From Massilia arenae (GTDB lineage Bacteria; Pseudomonadota; Gammaproteobacteria; Burkholderiales; Burkholderiaceae_D), in contig NZ_VPFD01000008.1 of NCBI RefSeq assembly GCF_008014745.1, positions 62,001 through 126,000 on the forward strand: a stretch of DNA of 64,000 bases, read 5' to 3'. Shown here in pieces: positions 33,279 through 41,296 of this stretch. A program made the position numbers and the translations under genes. Every line of letters starts with the position of its first letter. Positions within the stretch are counted from its first letter, which is position 1. A model generated the notes under the pieces. The model did no database searches. It was not told the origin of the DNA and saw only the letters and a program-made list of their open reading frames with translations.

Positions 33279-34286
33279 TCAGGCGGCGGCGTCCACCGCG
33301 TCGCCGTCGGCGACCACGCGATTGCGGCCGCCGCGCTTGGCCGCGTACAAGGCCTTGTCGGCCGCCTCGATCAGCGCTTCCGGCGCATTCAGGCGCGCGC
33401 GGTCGAAAGCGGCGACGCCGATGCTAAGCGTGACCTGCGGATGGTGGGCGGCCGGCGCCTGCTGCAGGCCCAGGCCGGCGACGTGGGCGCGGATGCGGTC
33501 GGCCAGCACGCGCGCCTGTTCCAATGTGGTGTCGGGCAGCACGGCCGCGAACTCTTCGCCGCCGTAGCGCGCCGCCAGGTCGGCCGGCCGCTTGAGCATG
33601 CCGGCCAGCTCCTGGGCCACCATGGTCAGGCAGCTGTCGCCCTGCTGGTGGCCGAAGTGGTCGTTATAGGCCTTGAACGAATCGATGTCGACCAGCAGCA
33701 GCGCCAGTGCGCTATCCGCGCGCTGTGCGCGGCGCAGTTCGCGCTCCAGCGCCACGTCGAAGTGGCGCCGGTTGGCGATCCCGGTCAGGCCGTCGATATA
33801 GGAACGCGCACGCAGCGATTCGGCATGTTCCAGCAAGCGCCGCTCGCGCACGGCGACGCTGCTCACGTCGCGGATCTCGACCAGGCAGAAGCGCCGGCCG
33901 TCCTCGTCGAAGGGCGTGACCGAGACCGCCTGGTCGATCAGGGCGCCGTCGAAACTGCCCGGCTCGCGCAGCGGGAATGGCGCGCGGCTATGCGAGAGCG
34001 GCACGTGCTCGGTAACCACGCCTTCGAGCAAGGCGGCGAAGATGGCCGCCTCGACACGCGAGCCGCGCAGGTCGGGAAAGACTTCGATCAGCGCATGGCC
34101 CTGCATGCGCGCCGCGCCGCGGCCGGAACGCGGCACCAGCCAGCCGTTCCAGAGGACGATGCAGCCTTCATGGTCGAGCACGATCACACCGCAATCGACG
34201 AGATTGAGCACCCGCGTCGGCAGGCTGCTGATGGATTCTGGCTTGGAGTTGGTCACGGATCGGCAAATGTTGAATTTGGGAAACAA
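33279..34286 (-). CDS. PAS-GGDEF diguanylate cyclase
   Basis: A 335-residue soluble protein with a PAS-like sensor (about 22-150, LVDCGVIVLDHEGCIVLWN) and a GGDEF domain (about 162-325). The active loop GGEEF is at 242-246 and the I-site Arg233-Asp236 (RPAD) is present, so it should be an active, product-inhibited cyclase. The start is uncertain: TTG at 34284-34286, or GTG ten codons later, and neither has a clear ribosome-binding site. It is convergent with the second paoC. Confidence 0.85.
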   Translation of the reverse strand: MFPKFNICRSVTNSKPESISSLPTRVLNLVDCGVIVLDHEGCIVLWNGWLVPRSGRGAARMQGHALIEVFPDLRGSRVEAAIFAALLEGVVTEHVPLSHSRAPFPLREPGSFDGALIDQAVSVTPFDEDGRRFCLVEIRDVSSVAVRERRLLEHAESLRARSYIDGLTGIANRRHFDVALERELRRAQRADSALALLLVDIDSFKAYNDHFGHQQGDSCLTMVAQELAGMLKRPADLAARYGGEEFAAVLPDTTLEQARVLADRIRAHVAGLGLQQAPAAHHPQVTLSIGVAAFDRARLNAPEALIEAADKALYAAKRGGRNRVVADGDAVDAAA

Positions 34287-34355
34287 TTCAAATCATACCG
34301 GAAATTCCTGGACCAACGAAAGAAACGGGTTTGCCGGCAGCCGCGCCGGCCGGGG

Positions 34356-34565
34356 TCAAGGCGGGCTTTGCAGCATATGCCAGGCCATCGCCACGCAGAC
34401 GATCGCCACGAAGAACAACAGGCCAAACACGAAGATGCGCATCGAATTGGCCAGGCCCGACACGGCGCGGTTGGCGCTGTCGTTAAGCTTGCCGCGCCGG
34501 CGCGCCCCGTTCAGCAGCATCGAAATGAAGATGAACAGGGTCGCGCAGATCAGTACCAGTTTCAT
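34356..34565 (-). CDS. Small two-helix membrane protein
   Basis: A 69-residue protein with two hydrophobic helices (residues 2-20 and about 44-63) joined by a basic loop (GARRRGKLNDSANR). Its ATG directly abuts the stop of the next gene upstream, so the two are translated as a pair. I do not recognise a family. Confidence 0.65.
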   Translation of the reverse strand: MKLVLICATLFIFISMLLNGARRRGKLNDSANRAVSGLANSMRIFVFGLLFFVAIVCVAMAWHMLQSPP

Positions 34566-34970
34566 TTATGTCCGCACTGCCACCAGGATCAGGGCCACCA
34601 CCGCCAGCAAGGCCGACAGGCCGGCGGTCACGCTGAGCCAGGTGATCTTCTGGCGCTGCACGTCCATCTTGGCGATCAGCTGGGCATTCTGGTCGGCCAG
34701 GTTGGCGATCAGTTCGGAGGCTGCACGCATCTGGTTGCGCAAGTCGTTCAGCTCCGCATCGTTCTGCTCGGAGCGCGCGATCAGGAGACCGATGACGTCG
34801 TCCTCTTGCGCGGCCATCTCGGGGCTCAAGCCGGTCGCCGGGTCTACCGCCCCCGGTTTGCGATTGACCGTGTCCCACAGGCGACGCGCGCCGGTCGCCA
34901 CCTGGGGCGCGGCGCTGATCACATCGCTCCACGGAACGGTCTTCAATACGGTCCACCAGCCTGCTGCCAT
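34566..34970 (-). CDS. Coiled-coil protein with C-terminal membrane anchor
   Basis: A 134-residue protein. The middle (about 60-110) is a heptad-rich coiled coil (ELNDLRNQMRAASELIANLA), and the C-terminus is one membrane helix (WLSVTAGLSALLAVVALILV). The two-gene unit with the 69-residue membrane protein suggests a small membrane complex. No function is recognised. Confidence 0.7.
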   Translation of the reverse strand: MAAGWWTVLKTVPWSDVISAAPQVATGARRLWDTVNRKPGAVDPATGLSPEMAAQEDDVIGLLIARSEQNDAELNDLRNQMRAASELIANLADQNAQLIAKMDVQRQKITWLSVTAGLSALLAVVALILVAVRT

Positions 34971-35081
34971 ACCTGCTCCTTGTCAATCATATTAGCCCGG
35001 AGCATACCATTGCCGGACGATGCGGCCAAACGCCACACACCTCGCGCGCTGCCTCGAGCAGGCTTGCGCTAGTATCGAGCC

Positions 35082-35762
35082 ATGTGTGGACGATTTGACC
35101 AGAGCCAGACGGCTCGCAACTACGCCAGCGCGATCGGCTGGCTCGACGCGGTGTACGACAGCGAAGCCACGCCTGCCTATAACGTGCCGCCCGGCACCTA
35201 CCGGCCGCTGCTGCACATCCAGGATGGCGAGCGGCGCGTGGACGACGTGTACTGGAGCTACCAGGCGCGCTGGGCCAAGGGCAAGGTGCCGGTGACGATC
35301 AATGCGCGCATGGACAAGCTCACCAACCGCTACTGGCGCGGGCTGCTCAAGTCGGGGCGGGCTCTGGTGCCGGCCCAAGGTTGGTATGAATGGACCGGAG
35401 AGAAAGGGCATAAACAACCCTGGCACATCCACCGCCGCGACGGTGCGCCGCTGTTCATGCTGGCCCTGGCCAATTTCGGCAGCTTTACCGAAAACCGCGC
35501 CGAAGCCGGCTTCGTGCTCGTGACCGACGATGCCACGGGCGGCATGCTCGACATCCACGACCGGCGGCCGGTGGTGCTGGATGCGCGCGATGCCGAAACC
35601 TGGCTCGATCCGGCGCTCTCGAGTGAAGAAGCGCTGGCGTTCGCGCGCCGCGCTGCCCTGCCCTCGGACGCGTTCGAGTGGCACGCAGTCAGCACGCTGG
35701 TTAACCGGGCCGGGCTCGGTGGGCCTGAAGTCGTGCAGCCGATCGATACCGACGCCGATTAA
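35082..35762 (+). CDS. SRAP-domain protein (YedK/HMCES), abasic-site shield
   Basis: A 226-residue single-domain SRAP protein. The family forms a thiazolidine crosslink to abasic sites in single-stranded DNA. The active residues are visible: Cys2 (MCGRFDQ, free after Met removal), Asn74 (TINARMD), Glu103 (QGWYEW) and His159 (DIHDRRPVVL). Length is standard. The gene is single, between unrelated units, and ends at a shared terminator. Confidence 0.93.
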   Translation: MCGRFDQSQTARNYASAIGWLDAVYDSEATPAYNVPPGTYRPLLHIQDGERRVDDVYWSYQARWAKGKVPVTINARMDKLTNRYWRGLLKSGRALVPAQGWYEWTGEKGHKQPWHIHRRDGAPLFMLALANFGSFTENRAEAGFVLVTDDATGGMLDIHDRRPVVLDARDAETWLDPALSSEEALAFARRAALPSDAFEWHAVSTLVNRAGLGGPEVVQPIDTDAD

Positions 35763-35796
35763 AAAAATGGCCCGGACGCTCTCACGTCCGGGCCAT
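35761..35796 (-). terminator. Strong terminator between convergent SRAP and beta-helix genes
   Basis: A perfect 12-bp stem (ATGGCCCGGACG / CGTCCGGGCCAT) with a 6-base loop. The seven A at 35761-35767 give a U-tract on the minus strand, so it serves mainly the beta-helix gene. The plus strand has only a weak T-tail. Confidence 0.88.
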
Positions 35797-35829
35797 TCAC
35801 CCCGCGGTCATGCCGCCATCACAACCCCA

Positions 35830-37215
35830 TTAACGCTGGTATGCGCCCAGGTCGATGCTGCTGCCACGCGCCTTGCCGTCGATGTCGTTCTTCGGCGCGT
35901 AGGTGGCGATGCCGCGGCCGACCGCCGGCGAGCTCGCCGTCAGCTTGTAGTCCGGCGTTGCCGCGGTGCGCGAGTAGCCGGAGAACAGCGGTTCCGAGCT
36001 GATGGTGCCCGTATGGGTCAGGCCGTTGCGCAGCTGGAAGTTATAGGTCGTGTTCTTGGTGACCAGGTTGTTTTTATACGTGTTGCCCTTGCCGGTCGTG
36101 CCCTGCTCCGAGATGCCGTACTTGTTGTCGTACACGATGTTGTTGTGCACGTGGACGTTGTTGGCCCCTGCACTCGTGAAGTAAAAGTCGCCGCCACCGA
36201 CGATGATGCCAAACACCGACGAGCTCACCGTGTTGTTGACGATCTGGAGGTCGGTCGCATCGTGCCACAGGTGGATCGCAGCCGAGCCCACGCGGTAGAC
36301 GATGTTGTTCTTGATCGTGCCCGAGGTGCTGTGATAAATGCCCTGGACGTAGGTGCAGCCGGCCGGGCCGATATCGTGCACGACGTTGCCGATCACATCG
36401 CCCTTGACGCCCTTGTAGTAGCTGTCGACGCCGATCGCCGAGCCACCGGCGCTATTGCACGGAATGGTCGTCGCCATATGGTGCACGCGGTTGCCCTCGA
36501 TGATGTTGTACGAACCGCCGGTGTAGATACCGAGCACCCACTTGGTGCCAGTGCCGATCTTGCTGCCGTCGACATCGAAACCAATGATGCTGACGTAGTT
36601 GCCGCGGTTGTCCCAGGCAGTTTTGTTGGTCGACTTGGCAGGTGGCACGATCTTGGCTCCCCACTTCGTGGTCGACACCCAGTAGATGCGGTTGCTTGCG
36701 GTACCGCTGGCGGTGGTCCTGATGCCGCCGGCATAGGTGCCAGGCGCCACGAACACGGTGGTACCGGCCTTGGTCGCGACCTGGGCGGCGCGCGCCAGCG
36801 TCTTGAAAGGCGCGGCCTTGGTGCCGGCGGCGCTGTCCGAGCCGGTCGGCGAGACGTAGTAGTTATACGGCGTGGCCGGGATCGTGCTCGGGCCGGCCAC
36901 AGGGCCTGGATTGCGCTTCGTGTATTCGGTGCTGCGCTTGATTTCCGTTTCGACGGTCGCCAGGCTCACCCCACGGCTCACGGCCTGGGTCCAGTACTGC
37001 AGGCCGGCCGCATCCGGCTCACGGCCGAGCAGGGTCAGGTACAGCTGACGCACTTGTTCCTGGGCCGAGGCAGCGGCAGTGGCGGCTGGCGCCGCGCTTT
37101 GCGGAACGGCGGCAGCCTGGGCCGATGCGGTAGCGGCCAGCAGCAAGGTTGCTGCGGCGGCGACACGGGTCATAGTGGTGCGAAGGTTCGAGGCGATCAT
37201 GGTGCTGCTTTTCAT
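35830..37215 (-). CDS. Secreted right-handed beta-helix protein with DUF4214-like domain (paralogue 1)
   Basis: A 461-residue exported protein. The signal peptide ends near AQAAA (about residue 36). A DUF4214-like helical segment follows (about 52-100, RQLYLTLLGREPDAAGLQYW), which the two neighbouring paralogues lack. The rest is a right-handed parallel beta-helix (GNYVSIIGFDVDGSK, SGTIKNNIVYRVG, TNNNTV-type turns). It ends with the choice-of-anchor Q signature (DIDGKARGSSIDLGAYQR). Such folds occur in polysaccharide lyases and in surface adhesins. No lyase catalytic residues can be assigned. RBS AAGGAA is 7 bases from the ATG. Confidence 0.85.
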   Translation of the reverse strand: MKSSTMIASNLRTTMTRVAAAATLLLAATASAQAAAVPQSAAPAATAAASAQEQVRQLYLTLLGREPDAAGLQYWTQAVSRGVSLATVETEIKRSTEYTKRNPGPVAGPSTIPATPYNYYVSPTGSDSAAGTKAAPFKTLARAAQVATKAGTTVFVAPGTYAGGIRTTASGTASNRIYWVSTTKWGAKIVPPAKSTNKTAWDNRGNYVSIIGFDVDGSKIGTGTKWVLGIYTGGSYNIIEGNRVHHMATTIPCNSAGGSAIGVDSYYKGVKGDVIGNVVHDIGPAGCTYVQGIYHSTSGTIKNNIVYRVGSAAIHLWHDATDLQIVNNTVSSSVFGIIVGGGDFYFTSAGANNVHVHNNIVYDNKYGISEQGTTGKGNTYKNNLVTKNTTYNFQLRNGLTHTGTISSEPLFSGYSRTAATPDYKLTASSPAVGRGIATYAPKNDIDGKARGSSIDLGAYQR

Positions 37216-37466
37216 CTAAGGTTTCCTTCTAGTCCGGAAAAAAGACCGGGCAATGGAGGGGCCGCGCGCAGGGCGCGACTGTCCACGCGAGGCGTGGGCT
37301 TCTCCTGATGTGTCGGAGCGGACGGGGCGCATGCGCCCGTCCACGAGATCGGCCAGCTGGCGCTGGCGCGGGTGACGCCGGATGAAGCTGGCCTGGGCTG
37401 GCTTCGGTCCGGGTCGGTGCTGCCGGGGGTGCTGCCGGGGTGCTGCTTAGTACTTCCTGGTACTGC
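37216..37466. other. Intergenic region between beta-helix paralogues 1 and 2
   Basis: It contains a near-perfect hairpin at 37321-37341 (GACGGGGCGC / GCGCCCGTC), short GTGCTGCCGGGG direct repeats near 37417-37442, and a small hairpin at 37449-37464 (AGTAC / GTACT) next to the paralogue 2 stop. Unlike the other three genes of this group, paralogue 1 is not preceded by the shared upstream module. Confidence 0.45.
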
Positions 37467-38621
37467 TTAGTGTTGATAAGCGCCCAGGTCGATGGCCGTG
37501 CCGCGCGCCTTGCCGTCGATGTCGGCAGCCGGGGCGTAGGTCGCGAGGCCGCGGCCGATTGCCGGCGAGCTGGTCGACAGCTTGTAGTTCGGCAGTGCCG
37601 CGGTACGCGAGTAGCCGGCGAACAGCGGTTCCGAGCTGATGGTGCCCGTATGGGTCAGGCCATTGCGCAGCTGGAAGTTATAGGTCGTGTTCTTGGTGAC
37701 CAGGTTGTTTTTATAGGTATTGCCCTTGCCGGTCGTGCCCTGCTCCGAGATGCCGTACTTGTTGTCGTACACGATATTGTTGTGTACGTGGACGTTGTTG
37801 GCGCCGGCTTTCGTGAAGTAGAAGTCGCCACCGCCGACAATGATGCCGAACACCGACGAGCTCACCGTGTTGTTGACGATCTGGACGTCGGTCGCGTCAT
37901 GCCACAGGTGGATCGCTGCCGAGCCGACGCGGTAGACGACGTTGTTCTTGATGGTGCCCGAGGTGCTGTGATAAATGCCCTGGACGTAGGTGCAGCCGGC
38001 CGGGCCGATGTCGTTGACGACGTTGCCGATCACGTCGCTCTTGACGCCCTTGTAGTAGCTGTCCACGCCGATCGCCGAGCCGCCCGCGCTATTGCACGGA
38101 ATGGTGGTCGCCATGTGATGCACGTGGTTGCCTTCGATCACATTATACGAACCGCCGGTGTAGATGCCGAGCACCCATTTGGTGCCGGTGCCGATCTTGC
38201 TGCCGTCGACGTCGAAACCGATGATGCTGACGTAGTTGCCACGGTTGTCCCAGGCCGTCTTGTTGGTCGAGTTGGCAGGCGGCACAATCTTGGCGCCCCA
38301 CTTCGTGGTCGACACCCAGTAGATGCGGCTGCTGGCGGTGCCGCTGGCGGTGGTCCTGATGCCGCCGGCATAGGTGCCAGGTGCTACGAACACGGTGGTG
38401 CCGGCCTTCGTCGCGGCCTTGGCGGCGCGCGCCAGGGTCTTGAACGGTGCGGCCTTGGTGCCGGCGGCGGTGTCCGAGCCAGTTGGCGAGACGTAGAAAT
38501 TATTCGGGGTGGTCGGGATGGCGGCAGCGTTAGCCGAGAAGGCAGCGGCCAGCAAGGCGACGGCGGCAGCGGCGCGGGTAGCGGTGGTACGGATCGAAGC
38601 GAAGGTAGCGAAAGTTTGCAT
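37467..38621 (-). CDS. Secreted right-handed beta-helix protein (paralogue 2)
   Basis: A 384-residue exported protein with a signal peptide (to about ANAAA, residue 33) followed directly by the beta-helix from NNFYVSPTGSDTAAGTKAAP. It differs from paralogue 3 at only about 20 of 384 positions by eye, and the middle of all three is almost invariant (VVYRVGSAAIHLWHDATDVQ). Two cysteines (TIPCNS and AGCTYV) are kept in all copies. It ends IDLGAYQH with the choice-of-anchor Q pattern. The role is unknown; a surface or matrix protein is a reasonable guess from the fold. Confidence 0.87.
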   Translation of the reverse strand: MQTFATFASIRTTATRAAAAVALLAAAFSANAAAIPTTPNNFYVSPTGSDTAAGTKAAPFKTLARAAKAATKAGTTVFVAPGTYAGGIRTTASGTASSRIYWVSTTKWGAKIVPPANSTNKTAWDNRGNYVSIIGFDVDGSKIGTGTKWVLGIYTGGSYNVIEGNHVHHMATTIPCNSAGGSAIGVDSYYKGVKSDVIGNVVNDIGPAGCTYVQGIYHSTSGTIKNNVVYRVGSAAIHLWHDATDVQIVNNTVSSSVFGIIVGGGDFYFTKAGANNVHVHNNIVYDNKYGISEQGTTGKGNTYKNNLVTKNTTYNFQLRNGLTHTGTISSEPLFAGYSRTAALPNYKLSTSSPAIGRGLATYAPAADIDGKARGTAIDLGAYQH

Positions 38622-38755
38622 GAATGTGTCTTACCCTAATTAATCAATGTAACCCTTTGAGCGCAGGAAACTTCCTAAGTTCAACTTTTTTAGGAAATCT
38701 TTTCTGACGGTATTAGATTTCTAAGAGCAATTTCTCTATGGAAATCAAACGCTTG
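38622..38755 (-). promoter_or_regulatory. Shared upstream module, copy A (paralogue 2)
   Basis: About 130 A+T-rich bases before the ATG. Most blocks are shared with the region before paralogue 3 and, more loosely, the lipoprotein gene. In plus-strand order they are CTTACCCTAATTAATCAATG, CCCTTTGAG, AGGAAACTTCCT, TTTAGGAAATC and GAGCAATTTCTCTATGGAAA. AGGAA-AC-TTCCT is a dyad. The module must contain the promoter and leader; I cannot tell which sigma factor reads it. Confidence 0.65.
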
Positions 38756-38893
38756 CCAGAAATGGCCCATGTGAGCCGCGCCAAGGGTCGGTCTTGCTGA
38801 GTTTTTGGAAGCGGACCCGCGCTCGGTGCGCGGTGTCCGCAAGACGCGCATGCGGGGGCATGCGCAGGGAGTCGAGCTGCTCGATCCTGATGC

Positions 38894-40048
38894 TTAGCGC
38901 TGGTAAGCGCCGAGGTCGATGGCGCTGCCGCGTGCCTTGCCGTCGATGTCGGCAGCCGGTGCATAGGTGGCCAGACCGCGGCCGATTGCCGGCGAGCTGG
39001 TCGACAGCTTGTAGTCCGGCAGTGCGGCGGTGCGCGAGTAGCCTGCGAACAGCGGTTCCGAGCTGATGGTGCCGCTATCCTTCAAGCCATTGCGCAGCTG
39101 GAAGTTGTAGGTCGTGTTCTTGGTGACCAGGTTGTTCTTGTAGGTGTTGCCCTTGCCGGTGTTGCCCTGCTCCGAGATGCCGTACTTGTTGTCGTACACG
39201 ATATTGTTGTGCACGTGGACATTGTTGGCGCCTGCCTTCGTGAAGTAGAAGTCGCCACCGCCGACGATGATGCCGAACACCGACGAGCTCACCGTGTTGT
39301 TGACGATCTGGACATCGGTCGCGTCATGCCACAGGTGGATCGCTGCCGAGCCGACGCGGTAAACAACGTTGTTCTTGATGGTGCCCGAGGTGCTGTGATA
39401 AATGCCCTGCACGTAGGTGCAGCCGGCCGGGCCGATATCGTTGACGACGTTGCCGATCACATCACCCTTCACGCCCTTGTAATAGCTGTCGACACCGATC
39501 GCCGAGCCGCCCGCGCTGTTGCACGGAATGGTGGTCGCCATATGGTGCACGTGGTTACCTTCGATCACATTGTACGAACCGCCGGTATAGATGCCGTGGA
39601 CCCACTTCGTGCCGCTGCCTAGCTTGCTGCCATCGATGTCGAAACCGATGATGCTGACGTAGTTACCGCGGTTGTCCCAGGCGCTGTTATTGGTCGAGCT
39701 CGCAGGCGGCACGATCTTCGCACCCCACTTCGTCGTCGACACCCAGTAGATGCGGCTGCTTGCGGTGCCATTGGCCGTGGTCTTGAAACCACCGGCATAG
39801 GTGCCCGGCGCCACGAACACGGTCGTGCCGGCCTTGGTCGCGGCCTTGGCGGCGCGCGCCAGGGTCTTGAACGGCGCGGCCTTGGTGCCGGCAGCGGTGT
39901 CGGAACCGGTCGGCGAGACGTAGAAATTGTTCGGGGTGGTGGGGATGGCGGCAGCGTTGGCCGACATGGAGGCGGCCAGCAAAGCGACGGCGGCAGCGGC
40001 GCGGGTAGCATTGGTACGGATCGAAGCGAAGGTAGCGAAAGTTTGCAT
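38894..40048 (-). CDS. Secreted right-handed beta-helix protein (paralogue 3)
   Basis: A 384-residue near-twin of paralogue 2, with the same signal peptide start (MQTFATFASIRT), beta-helix and choice-of-anchor Q end (IDLGAYQR). The differences from paralogue 2 cluster in a few places, such as GGFKTTANG for GGIRTTASG, LKDSGTI for LTHTGTI and FDIDGSKLGSG for FDVDGSKIGTG, while a stretch of over 100 residues in the middle is almost unchanged. This mosaic suggests gene conversion between tandem copies. Confidence 0.87.
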   Translation of the reverse strand: MQTFATFASIRTNATRAAAAVALLAASMSANAAAIPTTPNNFYVSPTGSDTAAGTKAAPFKTLARAAKAATKAGTTVFVAPGTYAGGFKTTANGTASSRIYWVSTTKWGAKIVPPASSTNNSAWDNRGNYVSIIGFDIDGSKLGSGTKWVHGIYTGGSYNVIEGNHVHHMATTIPCNSAGGSAIGVDSYYKGVKGDVIGNVVNDIGPAGCTYVQGIYHSTSGTIKNNVVYRVGSAAIHLWHDATDVQIVNNTVSSSVFGIIVGGGDFYFTKAGANNVHVHNNIVYDNKYGISEQGNTGKGNTYKNNLVTKNTTYNFQLRNGLKDSGTISSEPLFAGYSRTAALPDYKLSTSSPAIGRGLATYAPAADIDGKARGSAIDLGAYQR

Positions 40049-40180
40049 GAATGTGTCTTACCCTAATTAATCAATGTAATCCTTTGAGCGCAGGAAACTT
40101 CCTAAGTTCAACTTTTCTTGGGAAATATTTTTCTGCAGGAACTAATTTTGTTAGAGCAATGTGCTTATAGAAACGGAATA
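40049..40180 (-). promoter_or_regulatory. Shared upstream module, copy B (paralogue 3)
   Basis: Nearly identical to copy A for the first 70 bases from the ATG (same CTTACCCTAATTAATCAATG block, CCTTTGAGCGCAGGAAACTT and TAAGTTCAACTTTT). It then diverges but keeps GGGAAATATTTTTCTG and TAGAGCAATGTGCTTATAGA. Confidence 0.65.
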
Positions 40181-40241
40181 CTCAGCAGTTTCCTACCGAA
40201 CACAGCAGATGCTGGAGCGGGCTATCGGATGAGGGAGCTTC

Positions 40242-40679
40242 CTACGCTGCTGGTAGCTGCGTGGCTTGCTGGCCGTTCGCGCTGGCGGTTGCCGGCCTGG
40301 CCTGGGACGAGGCGTCGGATGAGGATGCGGTGTCCTGATAGCCATTGAGATTGAAATCGTTCGATGCCGGGGCGCTGCCGTCGGCGGTCCCGGTGGCCGG
40401 CGCGGCAGTAGCGACGCCCTTGTCCATCGGAGCCGGCGCTGGGTCCGGCATGGCCATTTCCTGCGCGACAGTCTCCGGCGCGGCGGGGCCAGCGTCGATG
40501 GTGCCCGTGACCATGGCGCTCGGTGCTTCCGTGGTCTCGCTGGCCACCGTGTCAGCCAGTAATTGCTGGTTGGCAGACTCGTCGGCCATACCGCCGCAGG
40601 CGGTGAGCAGGACGGCGACACTGCAGCACAGCGCGGCCTTGATGCGGAATGACGAAACGAAGGTCACAGGTTTTTTCAT
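40242..40679 (-). CDS. Small lipoprotein
   Basis: A 145-residue lipoprotein. The signal is MKKPVTFVSSFRIKAALCCS followed by VAVLLTACGG, with the lipobox LLTAC. The mature part is Ala/Pro/Ser/Thr-rich and probably disordered, and no domain is seen. Its upstream region carries a diverged version of the module found before beta-helix paralogues 2 and 3, so it is probably expressed together with them. Confidence 0.78.
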   Translation of the reverse strand: MKKPVTFVSSFRIKAALCCSVAVLLTACGGMADESANQQLLADTVASETTEAPSAMVTGTIDAGPAAPETVAQEMAMPDPAPAPMDKGVATAAPATGTADGSAPASNDFNLNGYQDTASSSDASSQARPATASANGQQATQLPAA

Positions 40680-40815
40680 CGGGGGAGTTCCTTACCTCAA
40701 TTAAAGAATGTACCCCTTTGAGTGACGTCAATTTCCTTAGTTCATTCATTCCAGGAAATTTCTCCACGCAATACCAAATCCCCACGAGATCATTCCCCTT
40801 AGAAATTAGACGCGA
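40680..40815 (-). promoter_or_regulatory. Shared upstream module, copy C (lipoprotein gene)
   Basis: A diverged copy in the same order and spacing: CTTACCTCAATTAAAGAATG, CCCCTTTGAG, TTTCCTTAGTTCA, CCAGGAAATTT and GAGATCATTCCCCTTAGAAA. Conservation of blocks in a gene that codes for an unrelated protein argues that the blocks are regulatory rather than carried along by duplication of the beta-helix genes. Confidence 0.6.
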
Positions 40816-40900
40816 CCATGATCTAGATCGAACCCAACACGAAACCAAAAGTCGCGCTCAGCAGTCTTATCCCACTGCTACTTAACGCGAGGAGATTTCA

Positions 40901-41272
40901 ATGGGCGAATACATGCAAATCCGGGGCATGCTGCAAGATGGCGAAGAATACGCCGGTCTGATCTTGGGCAAGGATGAACCCGACTACCACCTGGTCCTGC
41001 TGCCAGGCGACTCCTCCGACGTCAGCTGGCCCACGGCCGTGGACTGGGCCAACGGCCATGGGGGCGCGCTGCCGACGCGGCGTGAACTGGCGCTGCTGTT
41101 CGCGAACCTGCGCGAATCGTTCGAGCGCAACTGGTACTGGTCGAGCGAGCCGCACGCCACCCGCGCGCAACTGGTCTGGGGCCAGAATTTCGCGAGCGGC
41201 ATCCAGACCATCTATGGCCGGCCCTACCGCGGCCATGCGCGCGCGATACGGCGCATCAGCACAGCGGCCTGA
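40901..41272 (+). CDS. DUF1566-domain protein
   Basis: A 123-residue protein with the DUF1566/Lcl C-terminal-like pattern: VSWPTAVDWANGHGGALPTR, then LALLFANLRESF, WYWSSEP and W.Q.F..G ending ARAIRRIS. Stand-alone members are common in prophage-derived and surface-related loci, and their role is unknown. The ATG follows GAGGAGA by seven bases. Confidence 0.75.
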   Translation: MGEYMQIRGMLQDGEEYAGLILGKDEPDYHLVLLPGDSSDVSWPTAVDWANGHGGALPTRRELALLFANLRESFERNWYWSSEPHATRAQLVWGQNFASGIQTIYGRPYRGHARAIRRISTAA

Positions 41273-41296
41273 GCCGGCAACGCGGCCGGGCCGGGT

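Noticed and set aside
40049..40180. Sigma54 promoter (AGCACATTGCTC on the minus strand)
   Set aside because: The GC and TTGC parts are spaced by one base rather than the five needed for the -24/-12 pattern.
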